The translations under genes were made by a program, and so were the position numbers. Below are positions 1-7,045 of a DNA stretch of 15,088 nt, in pieces. The notes under the pieces were generated by a model that was not told the DNA's origin, made no database searches, and worked only from the letters and a program-made list of their open reading frames with translations. The number at the start of each line of letters is the position of its first letter. Position 1 is the stretch's first letter. The DNA comes from SVFI01 sp964519385. GTDB lineage: Bacteria > Bacillota > Clostridia > Lachnospirales > Lachnospiraceae. The stretch spans positions 1 through 15,088 of the forward strand of contig CAZFLR010000033.1 in assembly GCA_964519385.1 (NCBI GenBank). The letters are read 5' to 3'.

Positions 1-54
1 CGAACGCGAGCAAGAAACCGGCAAGCAATACAAAGCCACCGGCAATAAGAACAT
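1..54 (-). CDS. possible start of a short membrane peptide (cut by window edge)
   Basis: An ATG at 54-52 on the minus strand is preceded by a strong AAAGGAGG eight bases upstream and stays open to the window edge, giving 18 hydrophobic residues that begin MFLLPVALYCL. The adjacent frame through the same bases is also open and reads like a glycine-rich transmembrane helix (YVLIAGGFVLLAGFLLAF), but it has no start codon near the ribosome site. Both frames are open upstream to beyond position 180, so the true frame cannot be settled here. The gene runs off the window and no family is recognisable. It may belong to a mobile element lying to the left; that is inference. Confidence 0.25.
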   Translation of the reverse strand, partial: MFLLPVALYCLPVSCSRS

Positions 55-238
55 ACTCCGCACCTCCTTTCCGTGATTTTGATAAGTGTTGATTTTGGGC
101 GGTTTCGCCGCCTGTATGCCTCCGATGCCCTCCGCATGGGAAACACCCACGCTCCTTGCGGAATGAAGGACACAGATGAACAAACGGCGATTTTTCCACC
201 CGAAATGCAACGCTTTTGGTAAGGTCACTTGGGTATAG

Positions 239-267
239 AAAAGGCGACTGTTTTTCAACAATCGCCT
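239..267 (-). terminator. terminator-like hairpin
   Basis: Arms 242-252 and 257-267 pair over 11 positions with one C-A mismatch around a four-base loop. On the minus strand the hairpin is followed by TTTT (239-242), so it can act as a weak intrinsic terminator for leftward transcription. On the plus strand no T run follows. No minus-strand gene that it would terminate is visible to its right, which makes its role unclear. Confidence 0.4.
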
Positions 268-391
268 CACATTTATGGGTTTGTTATGAAGTTACAAGCA
301 AGAAAATCTGTTGTCCAAAAGCCGAAAACCATTGATATTACTGCATTTTTCAAAAAGTTCTGTATCGCCACTCGCAACAGGAACGAAAATG

Positions 392-400
392 TGATATAAT
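392..400 (+). promoter_or_regulatory. extended -10 promoter for the zinc-ribbon gene
   Basis: TGATATAAT is a perfect TATAAT preceded by the TGn extension. The -35 position 17 bases upstream (TCGCAA) is poor, as is common for extended -10 promoters. The start codon at 443 lies about 35 bases downstream of the expected transcription start. Confidence 0.55.
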
Positions 401-442
401 GAACCTTACAAATCATAATTTTGAATATCGGAGGCAAGAGAA

Positions 443-682
443 ATGATATGTCCTAAATGCGGGAAAAACATGATAATCGGTGCACTTGGTCCATCTGAAA
501 AAGGTTGCTTATTTTGGGCAAGGGAAGAATATTATAAGTCAAAAGTATGCAATTTTTTTACAGAAAAAAATGCCATTAAAAACGGAGCCATTCATATTCC
601 GATTGGTAATGGGATTACTAAGAACAGAACCAAAGCCTGGGCTTGTGAAGAATGCAAATTCGTTTTGATAGATTGCAATTAA
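443..682 (+). CDS. small zinc-ribbon protein (DUF6487-like)
   Basis: A 79-residue protein with a CPKCG knuckle at residues 3-7 and a second CEEC knuckle at 68-71, four cysteines that could hold one zinc ion. The N-terminal MICPKCGKNM, the short charged middle and the C-terminal pattern W-x-C-x-x-C followed by a hydrophobic stretch resemble the small zinc-ribbon family DUF6487 (assignment from memory). No catalytic motif is present and the function of the family is unknown. The start is fixed by GGAGG at 430-434, eight bases before ATG, and by an extended -10 promoter at 392-400. It is monocistronic and converges on the lipoprotein gene with only 14 bases between stop codons. The DNA is more AT-rich than the neighbouring operon, so it may be an acquired gene; that is inference. 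Confidence 0.75.
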   Translation: MICPKCGKNMIIGALGPSEKGCLFWAREEYYKSKVCNFFTEKNAIKNGAIHIPIGNGITKNRTKAWACEECKFVLIDCN

Positions 683-696
683 TATATCCGCTCTCT

Positions 697-1479
697 CTAC
701 TGAATCTGCACCCAGTGAAGTTCTGATGTAAGAGAAACTTCACGGCTTTCAATATTTGCGTTATATTCCTCTTCAGTAATTTCATTTCTGTTCTGATAAT
801 AATGCACCTGCGGCTCTTCACCTTCCATTTCAAAAACAGAGATAAAAGAATCCGTCAGCTCAGGAGTAAATCCATCTTCCCCGATTTGGTAAAAATCGAC
901 ACCGGATTCTGCAGCACTGACACTATAAAAAACTTCTATAACTCCGTTTTCAAAAAGTGAAAAATTTGTTCTGTAACCAAACTCCAATTCCGGAAAAAGG
1001 TGCACGGCTTTCTTTCCGTTATAACTGTACAGGTCATAATTCCATGTGGAAAAGGAAGGCGTTGCAACACCGGCTGCAATGATGAGTTCTTCCGTTCCGT
1101 TTTCGTCGATATCATAAAGAGCATAATAAATATCCTGTTTATTAAGGCGGATTTCAAGACCGATATCCTCCCCAAAACTGCTGTCATACTCCTCTGAATC
1201 ACGAAGCTCCATATAAAAATCATTCTGAACCATATCTCTGTATTGCGACAAAACATGCTCGTACACATTTACCTGCTCAGGCAGTGCTTCCGAAGCTTCT
1301 TCTGTGTTTGATTCATCCTCTGTATTTGACATAACCTCTGTATCCGCCACAGTCTCTTTATTTGACATAATCTCCGTGTCCGCCATAGTCTCTGCATTTT
1401 GGGCATCACTTCCGCAGCCCGTAAGCAGCAACAAAGCCAATAACAACAAGCCGGCCATTGCTTTACATTTACCTTTCAT
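697..1479 (-). CDS. secreted lipoprotein with acidic repeat linker
   Basis: A 260-residue predicted lipoprotein. The start at 1479 gives MKGKCKAM, a hydrophobic core at about 9-20 and a lipobox LLTGC with lipidated Cys22; GGAAAG/GGGAG-type ribosome sites lie just upstream, better than for the in-frame ATG at 1500. Residues 28-66 form an acidic Thr/Glu/Ser linker with a repeated A-D-T-E-x-M-S-N unit, likely a spacer from the membrane. The C-terminal domain contains DIDENGTEELII at 123-134, resembling the D-x-D-x-N-G calcium-loop pattern common in clostridial extracellular lipoproteins. No known enzyme motif is visible. It is the last gene of the ABC exporter-fliB operon, 35 bases after the fliB stop, so it is probably co-transcribed. 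Function unknown; substrate capture for the exporter or an unrelated surface role are both possible. Confidence 0.8.
   Translation of the reverse strand: MKGKCKAMAGLLLLALLLLTGCGSDAQNAETMADTEIMSNKETVADTEVMSNTEDESNTEEASEALPEQVNVYEHVLSQYRDMVQNDFYMELRDSEEYDSSFGEDIGLEIRLNKQDIYYALYDIDENGTEELIIAAGVATPSFSTWNYDLYSYNGKKAVHLFPELEFGYRTNFSLFENGVIEVFYSVSAAESGVDFYQIGEDGFTPELTDSFISVFEMEGEEPQVHYYQNRNEITEEEYNANIESREVSLTSELHWVQIQ
1318..1389 (-). repeat. two 36-bp tandem repeats inside the lipoprotein linker
   Basis: Units 1318-1353 and 1354-1389 are adjacent near-identical 36-base copies, with a degenerate partial copy at about 1299-1315. They are in frame and encode twelve-residue acidic repeats. Being a multiple of three, copy-number change would lengthen or shorten the linker without a frameshift. 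Confidence 0.8.
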
Positions 1480-1514
1480 ATCTCCCATCCTTTCACACAT
1501 ACGTCATGTACATC

Positions 1515-2630
1515 CTATGACGACTTTTGCCACAGAAGTCTTATCATATTTTCTATTCCCAACAGCTTATTGCCGAGCAGCATATCCTCCATATGCAGAA
1601 GATTGTTATCTGAATGTTCCACTTCTCTGGAATACCTGTACGCAGCCTCTATCATTGCCTCCATTGCCAGTCCGGTTCCAAATCGCGCATCACCCACCCA
1701 CAGACTGCGAATCATCATGGTCGATGCCACAGCAAATTTAACCTTTCCATATGCCTGACAGTCATAGACTGCTCCGCAAAAATAAGTATATATAAAATAT
1801 ACCATCAGTTGTTCAAGGCAGACCGCCTCATCCTCGGAGACATTCCGGACACCTTTCCCCATTCGTTCTCTCCGGTAACTCGGAAAATCATCCTTTAAGA
1901 CCTCCAGCTCATCCATCAGACTGTCTAATTCCCGACTGATTTCTTCCGTAGCCTCTGACGGATTCTCCCTATAATCCCTGCACCTTTTCTCAAACTGCAA
2001 AAACGCACCTTCCGAAGCATATCTCTCCAGTATTTCATCCGCCTCATAAAGTCTGTCTGCGGAAATTCTTCGCTGTAAATCATGCCCGAGAGCCAGCACC
2101 ATCGCCATTCTCGTGCGAATATCTTCTTTTCTGTTTTGAAGAATGAATATCATAAGCTCACGCGCGTCGCAAAGCTTGGTAAAAAGCATGTAATCAAACT
2201 CTTCATATTCGTCCGGAGGCATTTTTCTTTCCTTCGTAAGAAATTTTACAGGCTCCTTGCGGCCAAGTAGCATCCGGGCCACCACAGGACACGATATGGA
2301 GAGCGATATTTCTCTCAAATCCTCATATTCCTCCACATGGCGCGGATATCTCCGACATGTATCACAAAGCATATGCTCTCCGGCATTTTTATAAATATCA
2401 CACAGATTATCTTCATTTAAAAAAGCACATCTTTTGCGGTTCTGGCAAAAGCTTCCTTCTCTCCAGTCCACGGATGCCCTCAGCCTTCTTCCGAAGCTCC
2501 CCGGATATCTTTTATATTTCTTCCGGCTTTTTTCATCAATCACAATCTGCCATCCGGCACAGCATGTATCAGGACAATCGCCTGCAACACATGCAAACTC
2601 ACGGTAATAATCCGGTATCGTAAAAATCAT
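1515..2630 (-). CDS. fliB: FliB-family cysteine-cluster protein (flagellin lysine N-methylase type)
   Basis: A 371-residue protein of the FliB family, which methylates lysines on flagellin in Salmonella with an iron-sulphur cluster and S-adenosylmethionine (established knowledge). The N-terminus MIFTIPDYYREFAC and the cysteine pattern Cys14, Cys19, Cys23-Cys24, then Cys62, Cys68, Cys77, Cys89, Cys92 and Cys114 match the family's metal-binding region; the helical C-terminal half lacks a signature. The start at 2630 follows GAGGGGA by a good spacing; the longer frame would begin at TTG directly after the ABC stop and is unlikely. It begins 18 bases after the ABC subunit gene stops, so it is in the same operon. 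No flagellar gene is nearby, so the real substrate may be flagellin elsewhere or another protein. Members are common outside flagellar loci in Lachnospiraceae. The family call is firm, the substrate is not. Confidence 0.85.
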   Translation of the reverse strand: MIFTIPDYYREFACVAGDCPDTCCAGWQIVIDEKSRKKYKRYPGSFGRRLRASVDWREGSFCQNRKRCAFLNEDNLCDIYKNAGEHMLCDTCRRYPRHVEEYEDLREISLSISCPVVARMLLGRKEPVKFLTKERKMPPDEYEEFDYMLFTKLCDARELMIFILQNRKEDIRTRMAMVLALGHDLQRRISADRLYEADEILERYASEGAFLQFEKRCRDYRENPSEATEEISRELDSLMDELEVLKDDFPSYRRERMGKGVRNVSEDEAVCLEQLMVYFIYTYFCGAVYDCQAYGKVKFAVASTMMIRSLWVGDARFGTGLAMEAMIEAAYRYSREVEHSDNNLLHMEDMLLGNKLLGIENMIRLLWQKSS

Positions 2631-2648
2631 TTTTCTCCCCTCTGTCAA

Positions 2649-4370
2649 TTAACTGTGATACAGCTTCGCGTAAAATCCGTTCTGCGCAAGAAGCTGCTCG
2701 TGATTTCCCTGTTCAATGATGTTTCCGTCCTTCATAACCAGAATGATGTCCGCATTCTTTATGGTTGACAGACGATGTGCAACAATAAAGCTTGTTCTTC
2801 CTTTCATAAGCCTTGAAAATGCACTTTGTATCTTCATTTCCGTTCGTGTATCAATGGAGGAGGTCGCCTCATCCAGAATCAACATCGGCGGAAGCGAAAG
2901 CATGATTCTCGATATGCACAGAAGCTGTTTCTGTCCCTGCGAGAGCATTCCCCCGTCCTCTCCGATTACCGTATCATAGCCGTCCGGCAGACGACGAATA
3001 AAGGAATCGGCATAAGCAGCCTTTGCCGCTGCAATCATCTCCTCATCCGTTGCATCCGGCTTACCCATCTTGATATTCTCCCTGATGGTTCCCGACTTAA
3101 GCCATGTTTCCTGAAGTACCATTCCGTAACTACTACGCAGACTTTTTCTTGTAATGTCACGGATATCATTTCCGTCAACTTTTATCTCACCGCTTTTCAC
3201 GTCATAAAAGCGCATGAGCAGATTGATGACAGTTGTCTTACCACAACCGGTCGGCCCGACAATTGCAACCATCTGACCGGGTTTGACGCAGACATTAAAA
3301 TCCTCAATGAGCTTCTGCTCCGGCGAATAAGAGAAAGATACATTTTCACAGCGCACTTCTCCCCTGACTCCCTCCAGAAAAACCGCCTCTTCCGCATCCG
3401 GAATCTGGGCTGTTTCCTCTATCAGTTCAAAAATTCTTCCTGCACAGGCAATGGCATTCTGAAGCTCTGTAATCACTCCGGAAACCTCATTAAACGGCTT
3501 TGTATACTGATTTGCATAATTCAAAAAGCACGAAAGAATACCGACCGTCATATTTCCTGACAATACGGTAAGCGCGCCACTCAACGCCACACCCGCGTAA
3601 ACAAGGCTGTTTACAAAACGGGTACATGGATTCGTCAGTGAAGAATAAAAAATCGCCTTAAAAGAGCATTTCTGCAGACGCAAATTTATCTCATCAAAGG
3701 TTTCCTGTGCTTCATCCTCATGCCCGAACGCCTTTACCACCTTAACATTTCCAATCATTTCCTCCACAAAGGCGGTCTGCTCTCCTCTGGTCTCAGACTG
3801 CACCTTAAACATCATATAAGTATGCTTAGCAATAAAATTAGCCACAAACAATGAAAGCGGAGTAATTACAACCACCACGAGAGTAATCATCGGATTAAGA
3901 CAGAGCATAATTACAAGTGTTCCGAGAATTGTGACAACACCGGTAAACAACTGTGTAAAGCCCATCAAAAGACCATCTGCAAAAGTATCTACATCCGTGA
4001 TAATCCGGCTCACGGTCTCACCGTAGGAATGTGTATCCACATATTTTAACGGAAGAATCTGCAGCTTATCAAAGGCTTCTTTCCGGATATCTCTCACCAC
4101 ATGATAGGTAACATGGTTGTTCATAATATTCATCAGCCACTGGAGCAATGCCGTAACCAGCACAACAAATACAACGATTGTCAGGTAATGCCGGATGACA
4201 TCAAATGCGACTGCTCCCTCCACAATGGCATCAATGGCATCTCCGATTAAAATCGGAACATAGAGTGTGAGTGCCACAATGACGGCCGCAAATAGAATGG
4301 ACAGTGCCAAAAACCACATATATTTTTTCAGATAGGAAAAAACTTTTTTTATAATTTCTCTCTGTTTCAT
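2649..4370 (-). CDS. ABC exporter half-transporter, catalytic-site subunit
   Basis: A 573-residue membrane-ATPase fusion: six predicted transmembrane helices in about 1-310, then a nucleotide-binding domain. Walker A GPTGCGKTT is at 372-380, Q-loop Gln420, Walker B LILDE with catalytic Glu501, and the switch His532 in AHRLSTI, so its own Walker A/B side is intact. Its signature motif is LSQGQ (476-480) instead of LSGGQ. This is the partner pattern of heterodimeric exporters such as TM287/288 and BmrCD: its aberrant signature faces the degenerate ATP site of the other subunit, while its intact Walker side pairs with the partner's normal LSGGQ. The ATG overlaps the partner's stop in an ATGA, indicating translational coupling. 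Predicted inner-membrane exporter of drugs, lipids or peptides; substrate not predictable. Often annotated as multidrug (MdlB-like). Confidence 0.93.
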   Translation of the reverse strand: MKQREIIKKVFSYLKKYMWFLALSILFAAVIVALTLYVPILIGDAIDAIVEGAVAFDVIRHYLTIVVFVVLVTALLQWLMNIMNNHVTYHVVRDIRKEAFDKLQILPLKYVDTHSYGETVSRIITDVDTFADGLLMGFTQLFTGVVTILGTLVIMLCLNPMITLVVVVITPLSLFVANFIAKHTYMMFKVQSETRGEQTAFVEEMIGNVKVVKAFGHEDEAQETFDEINLRLQKCSFKAIFYSSLTNPCTRFVNSLVYAGVALSGALTVLSGNMTVGILSCFLNYANQYTKPFNEVSGVITELQNAIACAGRIFELIEETAQIPDAEEAVFLEGVRGEVRCENVSFSYSPEQKLIEDFNVCVKPGQMVAIVGPTGCGKTTVINLLMRFYDVKSGEIKVDGNDIRDITRKSLRSSYGMVLQETWLKSGTIRENIKMGKPDATDEEMIAAAKAAYADSFIRRLPDGYDTVIGEDGGMLSQGQKQLLCISRIMLSLPPMLILDEATSSIDTRTEMKIQSAFSRLMKGRTSFIVAHRLSTIKNADIILVMKDGNIIEQGNHEQLLAQNGFYAKLYHS

Positions 4371-6115
4371 TTCGCAGCCACCTCCTTCTTAAACTGTGAC
4401 TCATAAATTTCTTTATAAACCAAACAGTTATCCAGAAGCTCCTCATGGGTTCCGATTCCCACTATCCTTCCGTCATCCAAAACAATAATCTGATCTGCAT
4501 CCATGATTGCATTGGTTCTCTGTGAGACAATAAAAACCGTCGGATGGTACGAAAGCTTTCGGATTGCAGCCCTCAGAGCTGCATCCGTTGCCATATCAAG
4601 GGCTGACGCGCTGTCGTCGAGAATTAAAACCGGTGCCTGCTTCACAAGTGCTCTCGCAATCGTAAGCCTCTGTTTCTGTCCTCCGGATAAATTCTTTCCT
4701 CCCTGTGTCACGTTGCCCGAAAGTCCGCCTTTTGCCTTCACCACATCTGTCGCCTGCGCTGCCCGGACTGCTGCCTCCAGCTCTTCCTCCGTCGCATCCG
4801 TTTTTCCCCAGCGGAGATTGTCCGCAATGGAGCCCTTGAAAAGAACCGCTTTCTGCGGAACAACGGCTATTTTTTCCTCCAGCTCCTGCGCCGTATAATC
4901 ACGCACATTTTTTCCGTCTACCAAAACCTCGCCCCCGGTTGCATCATAAAAGCGCGGAATCATGTTTACAAGAGAGGTCTTTCCGGAACCGGTTCCTCCT
5001 ATGATTCCGACTGTCTGCCCGCGTTTTATCGAAAAATCAATATTGGAAAGTGCCTCATCTCCGCCGCCGGCATAAGACAGGCACACATCCTTAAATTCAA
5101 CAATTGACGTTTCTCTCTCCGAAGCTTCCGCAGACACAGATGAAGTATCCTCCCCTCTCCACTGCATACTTGTCTTTATTTCAAACACATCTGCAATTCG
5201 GTTAGCACTTGCTAACGCCTTGTTCGTTGTCACAATCAGATTTGCAAGTTTAATCAGTTCTACCAGAATCTGAGACATATAATTATAGAGTGCAACCACC
5301 TGTCCCTGGGTAAGAATACCGTGATCAACCTGAACTGCCCCCGTCCATATAAGATATACAACTGCAAAGTTGATAATGATGTATGTCAGCGGATTCATAA
5401 GTGCGGAAACACTTCCCGCTCTCTTCTGTTCCGTAGTCAGATGCATATTTTTCTTTGCAAAGCGTTGTGTTTCTTCCTCTTCCTTGCAAAATGCGCGGAT
5501 GACACGTATACCTATCAGGTTTTCACGCGCCACAAGAAGAACTTCATCCAGACTGCCCTGTACACGCTTCATCATAGGAATACTGATCCACGTAATTCCT
5601 CCGACCACAATCAGTAAAAGTACAATCGCAATCACAAAGCTCATTGCGGACTTCACATCAATGGTAAATGCCATAATCATAGCACCGAACACGACAAACG
5701 GTGAGCGTAAAAACAGGCGGAGAACCATATTGACTCCTGTCTGTGTCTGATTCACGTCACTCGTCATACGGGTAATCATCGATGAGGTTCCGATGGTATC
5801 TATTTCTGAATAGGAAAGGCTCTGCAGGTGCGAAAAAAGTGCAGACCTTAATTTCGTCGCATATCCGACCGCTGCCTTCGCTGCGAAAAACTGTGCGGTC
5901 ACCGAGCTGATAAGCCCCACGACCGCCAGTGCAAACAAAAGCAGACATGCTTTTGCGATATACACTTTTCCTGCGCCTTCTCCGATTCCGGTATCAATAA
6001 TTGCCGCTATCACGAGCGGTATCAGAAGCTCAAAAGATGCCTCAAGCATTTTGAACAGTGGTGCAAAAATGCATTCTTTCTTATAATCCTTCAAATATAC
6101 AAGCAATCGCTTCAT
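4367..6115 (-). CDS. ABC exporter half-transporter, degenerate-site subunit
   Basis: A 582-residue half-transporter with an N-terminal six-helix membrane domain (about 1-310) and a C-terminal ATPase domain. Walker A GGTGSGKTS is at 373-381, Q-loop Gln421, signature LSGGQ at 476-480. The Walker B reads LILDD, with Asp501 in place of the catalytic glutamate, and the switch-loop histidine is Gln532 (VSQRTNAI). These two changes mark the non-hydrolysing site typical of the TM287/BmrC-type subunit of heterodimeric exporters. Start: AGAGGA six to seven bases before ATG. It is the first gene of the operon with the second subunit, fliB and a lipoprotein, driven by the extended -10 promoter at 6160-6188. 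Substrate unknown; MdlA-like is the usual annotation. Confidence 0.93.
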   Translation of the reverse strand: MKRLLVYLKDYKKECIFAPLFKMLEASFELLIPLVIAAIIDTGIGEGAGKVYIAKACLLLFALAVVGLISSVTAQFFAAKAAVGYATKLRSALFSHLQSLSYSEIDTIGTSSMITRMTSDVNQTQTGVNMVLRLFLRSPFVVFGAMIMAFTIDVKSAMSFVIAIVLLLIVVGGITWISIPMMKRVQGSLDEVLLVARENLIGIRVIRAFCKEEEETQRFAKKNMHLTTEQKRAGSVSALMNPLTYIIINFAVVYLIWTGAVQVDHGILTQGQVVALYNYMSQILVELIKLANLIVTTNKALASANRIADVFEIKTSMQWRGEDTSSVSAEASERETSIVEFKDVCLSYAGGGDEALSNIDFSIKRGQTVGIIGGTGSGKTSLVNMIPRFYDATGGEVLVDGKNVRDYTAQELEEKIAVVPQKAVLFKGSIADNLRWGKTDATEEELEAAVRAAQATDVVKAKGGLSGNVTQGGKNLSGGQKQRLTIARALVKQAPVLILDDSASALDMATDAALRAAIRKLSYHPTVFIVSQRTNAIMDADQIIVLDDGRIVGIGTHEELLDNCLVYKEIYESQFKKEVAAK

Positions 6116-6159
6116 ACTGTTTCCTCTTTTCTATTCTGCTGCTGTATTTTCCGTAGATG

Positions 6160-6188
6160 ATTATAGCACAGTTCTCTTTCCTTGCCCA
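6160..6188 (-). promoter_or_regulatory. promoter of the ABC exporter operon
   Basis: On the minus strand a perfect TATAAT (6160-6165) has the TGn extension and a -35 TGGGCA (6183-6188, four of six matches) at 17-base spacing. It lies about 45 bases upstream of the first ABC gene. Confidence 0.65.
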
Positions 6189-6210
6189 TTTTTTTCTTAT
6201 ATGATAAGAT
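6182..6210 (+). promoter_or_regulatory. promoter of the HAD phosphatase gene
   Basis: TTGCCC (6182-6187) and TAAGAT (6205-6210) each match four of six consensus bases at 17-base spacing. The -35 overlaps the -35 of the divergent ABC promoter. Transcription would begin near 6217, about 20 bases before the start codon. Confidence 0.45.
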
Positions 6211-6235
6211 AAACCAAAAACTTCAGGAGTAGACT

Positions 6236-7045
6236 ATGCCTAAATTATTATTTTGTGATATCGACGGAACCTTAATTCGCTCAGACGGAACTATCTCCGG
6301 TCATGTGCGCAGTCTTTTAGAAGAAATGGCCGCGCAGGGACACGGTTTTATCCTCACCTCCGGCCGCCCTCTCTCCAGTATTCTAAGAGTCAGGAATTAT
6401 ATCGCGATAGACTTTCCGCATTCTTATATTATCGCCAACAACGGCGGACTCATTTATGACTGCAACCTGGAGGCTCCTGTATTTGAAGCACGTCTTACGC
6501 TTCCGCTTGTAGACGCTCTTCAGTCCGCTGCAGAAGAAATGCAGATTCACATACAGACCTATACAGAGGATTCCATCGTCTGCCGTCATGAAACAGAAGA
6601 AGTAAAGCACTATGCAGAGCGGATTAAAATGCCGGTCATTCTGTCTGACACCCTGAGCCGCGCACTTAACGTTGCTCCCTACAAAATGCTGGCACTGAGT
6701 CTTAAGGGTTCTGACTCGCTCACGCCTCTAAAAAACAGTATCGAAGGGAACTACGGCGACCGCGTAAACACCATGTTTTCTCAAAACGGCTATCTCGAAA
6801 TACTGCCGAAGGAAGCAAACAAGGGGAATGCACTTCGTTTTCTCTGCTCACATCTGGATATTCCAGTTTCAGATACTTATGCCGTGGGCGATTCAGAAAA
6901 TGACATTGCCATGCTTCGCGCTGCAGGCATCAGTTATGCTATGAAAAACGGCGATGAAACAGTAAAATCCAGTGCAGATTTTATCACTGCACTGGATCAT
7001 AATCATGACGGAATCGCCGAGGTACTGAACCACATTTTATCTTGA
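6236..7045 (+). CDS. Cof-type HAD-superfamily phosphatase
   Basis: A 269-residue member of the Cof/YbjI-type (HAD IIB) phosphatases, cytosolic Mg-dependent enzymes acting on sugar phosphates and flavin or nucleotide phosphates. All four HAD motifs are visible: motif I DIDGTL with nucleophile Asp8 and Asp10, motif II Ser42 in LTSGRP, motif III Lys196 in ANKGNAL, motif IV GDSENDIAM with Asp219 and Asp223. The length is normal and the cap domain lies between motifs II and III (about 85-185). The start follows AGGAG by six bases. It is monocistronic, diverging from the ABC operon and converging on the esterase gene, with which its last 9 bases overlap. Substrate cannot be told from sequence because paralogues differ in the cap. 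Confidence 0.92.
   Translation: MPKLLFCDIDGTLIRSDGTISGHVRSLLEEMAAQGHGFILTSGRPLSSILRVRNYIAIDFPHSYIIANNGGLIYDCNLEAPVFEARLTLPLVDALQSAAEEMQIHIQTYTEDSIVCRHETEEVKHYAERIKMPVILSDTLSRALNVAPYKMLALSLKGSDSLTPLKNSIEGNYGDRVNTMFSQNGYLEILPKEANKGNALRFLCSHLDIPVSDTYAVGDSENDIAMLRAAGISYAMKNGDETVKSSADFITALDHNHDGIAEVLNHILS

Larger units (their letters stand above)
55..442. other. gene-poor stretch, possible mobile-element border
   Basis: About 390 bases without a well supported gene. It contains the ribosome site of the left-edge peptide, a hairpin at 242-267, a 37-codon open frame at 286-399 without a recognisable ribosome site, and the promoter of the zinc-ribbon gene at its right end. The bases before 240 are richer in GC than those after it. 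No integrase, no direct repeat pair and no insertion-sequence end could be identified. Confidence 0.4.

Noticed and set aside
1304..1741. 145-codon plus-strand open frame
   Set aside because: Antisense across the lipoprotein and fliB ends, with no ribosome site; hydrophobic stretches mirror the lipoprotein signal sequence.
2631..2648. TTG start of fliB directly after the ABC stop
   Set aside because: The ribosome site lies inside this extension and points to the ATG at 2630.
2826..3560. 244-codon plus-strand open frame
   Set aside because: Lies wholly antisense to the ABC subunit gene with intact ATPase motifs; no ribosome site and no recognisable protein pattern.
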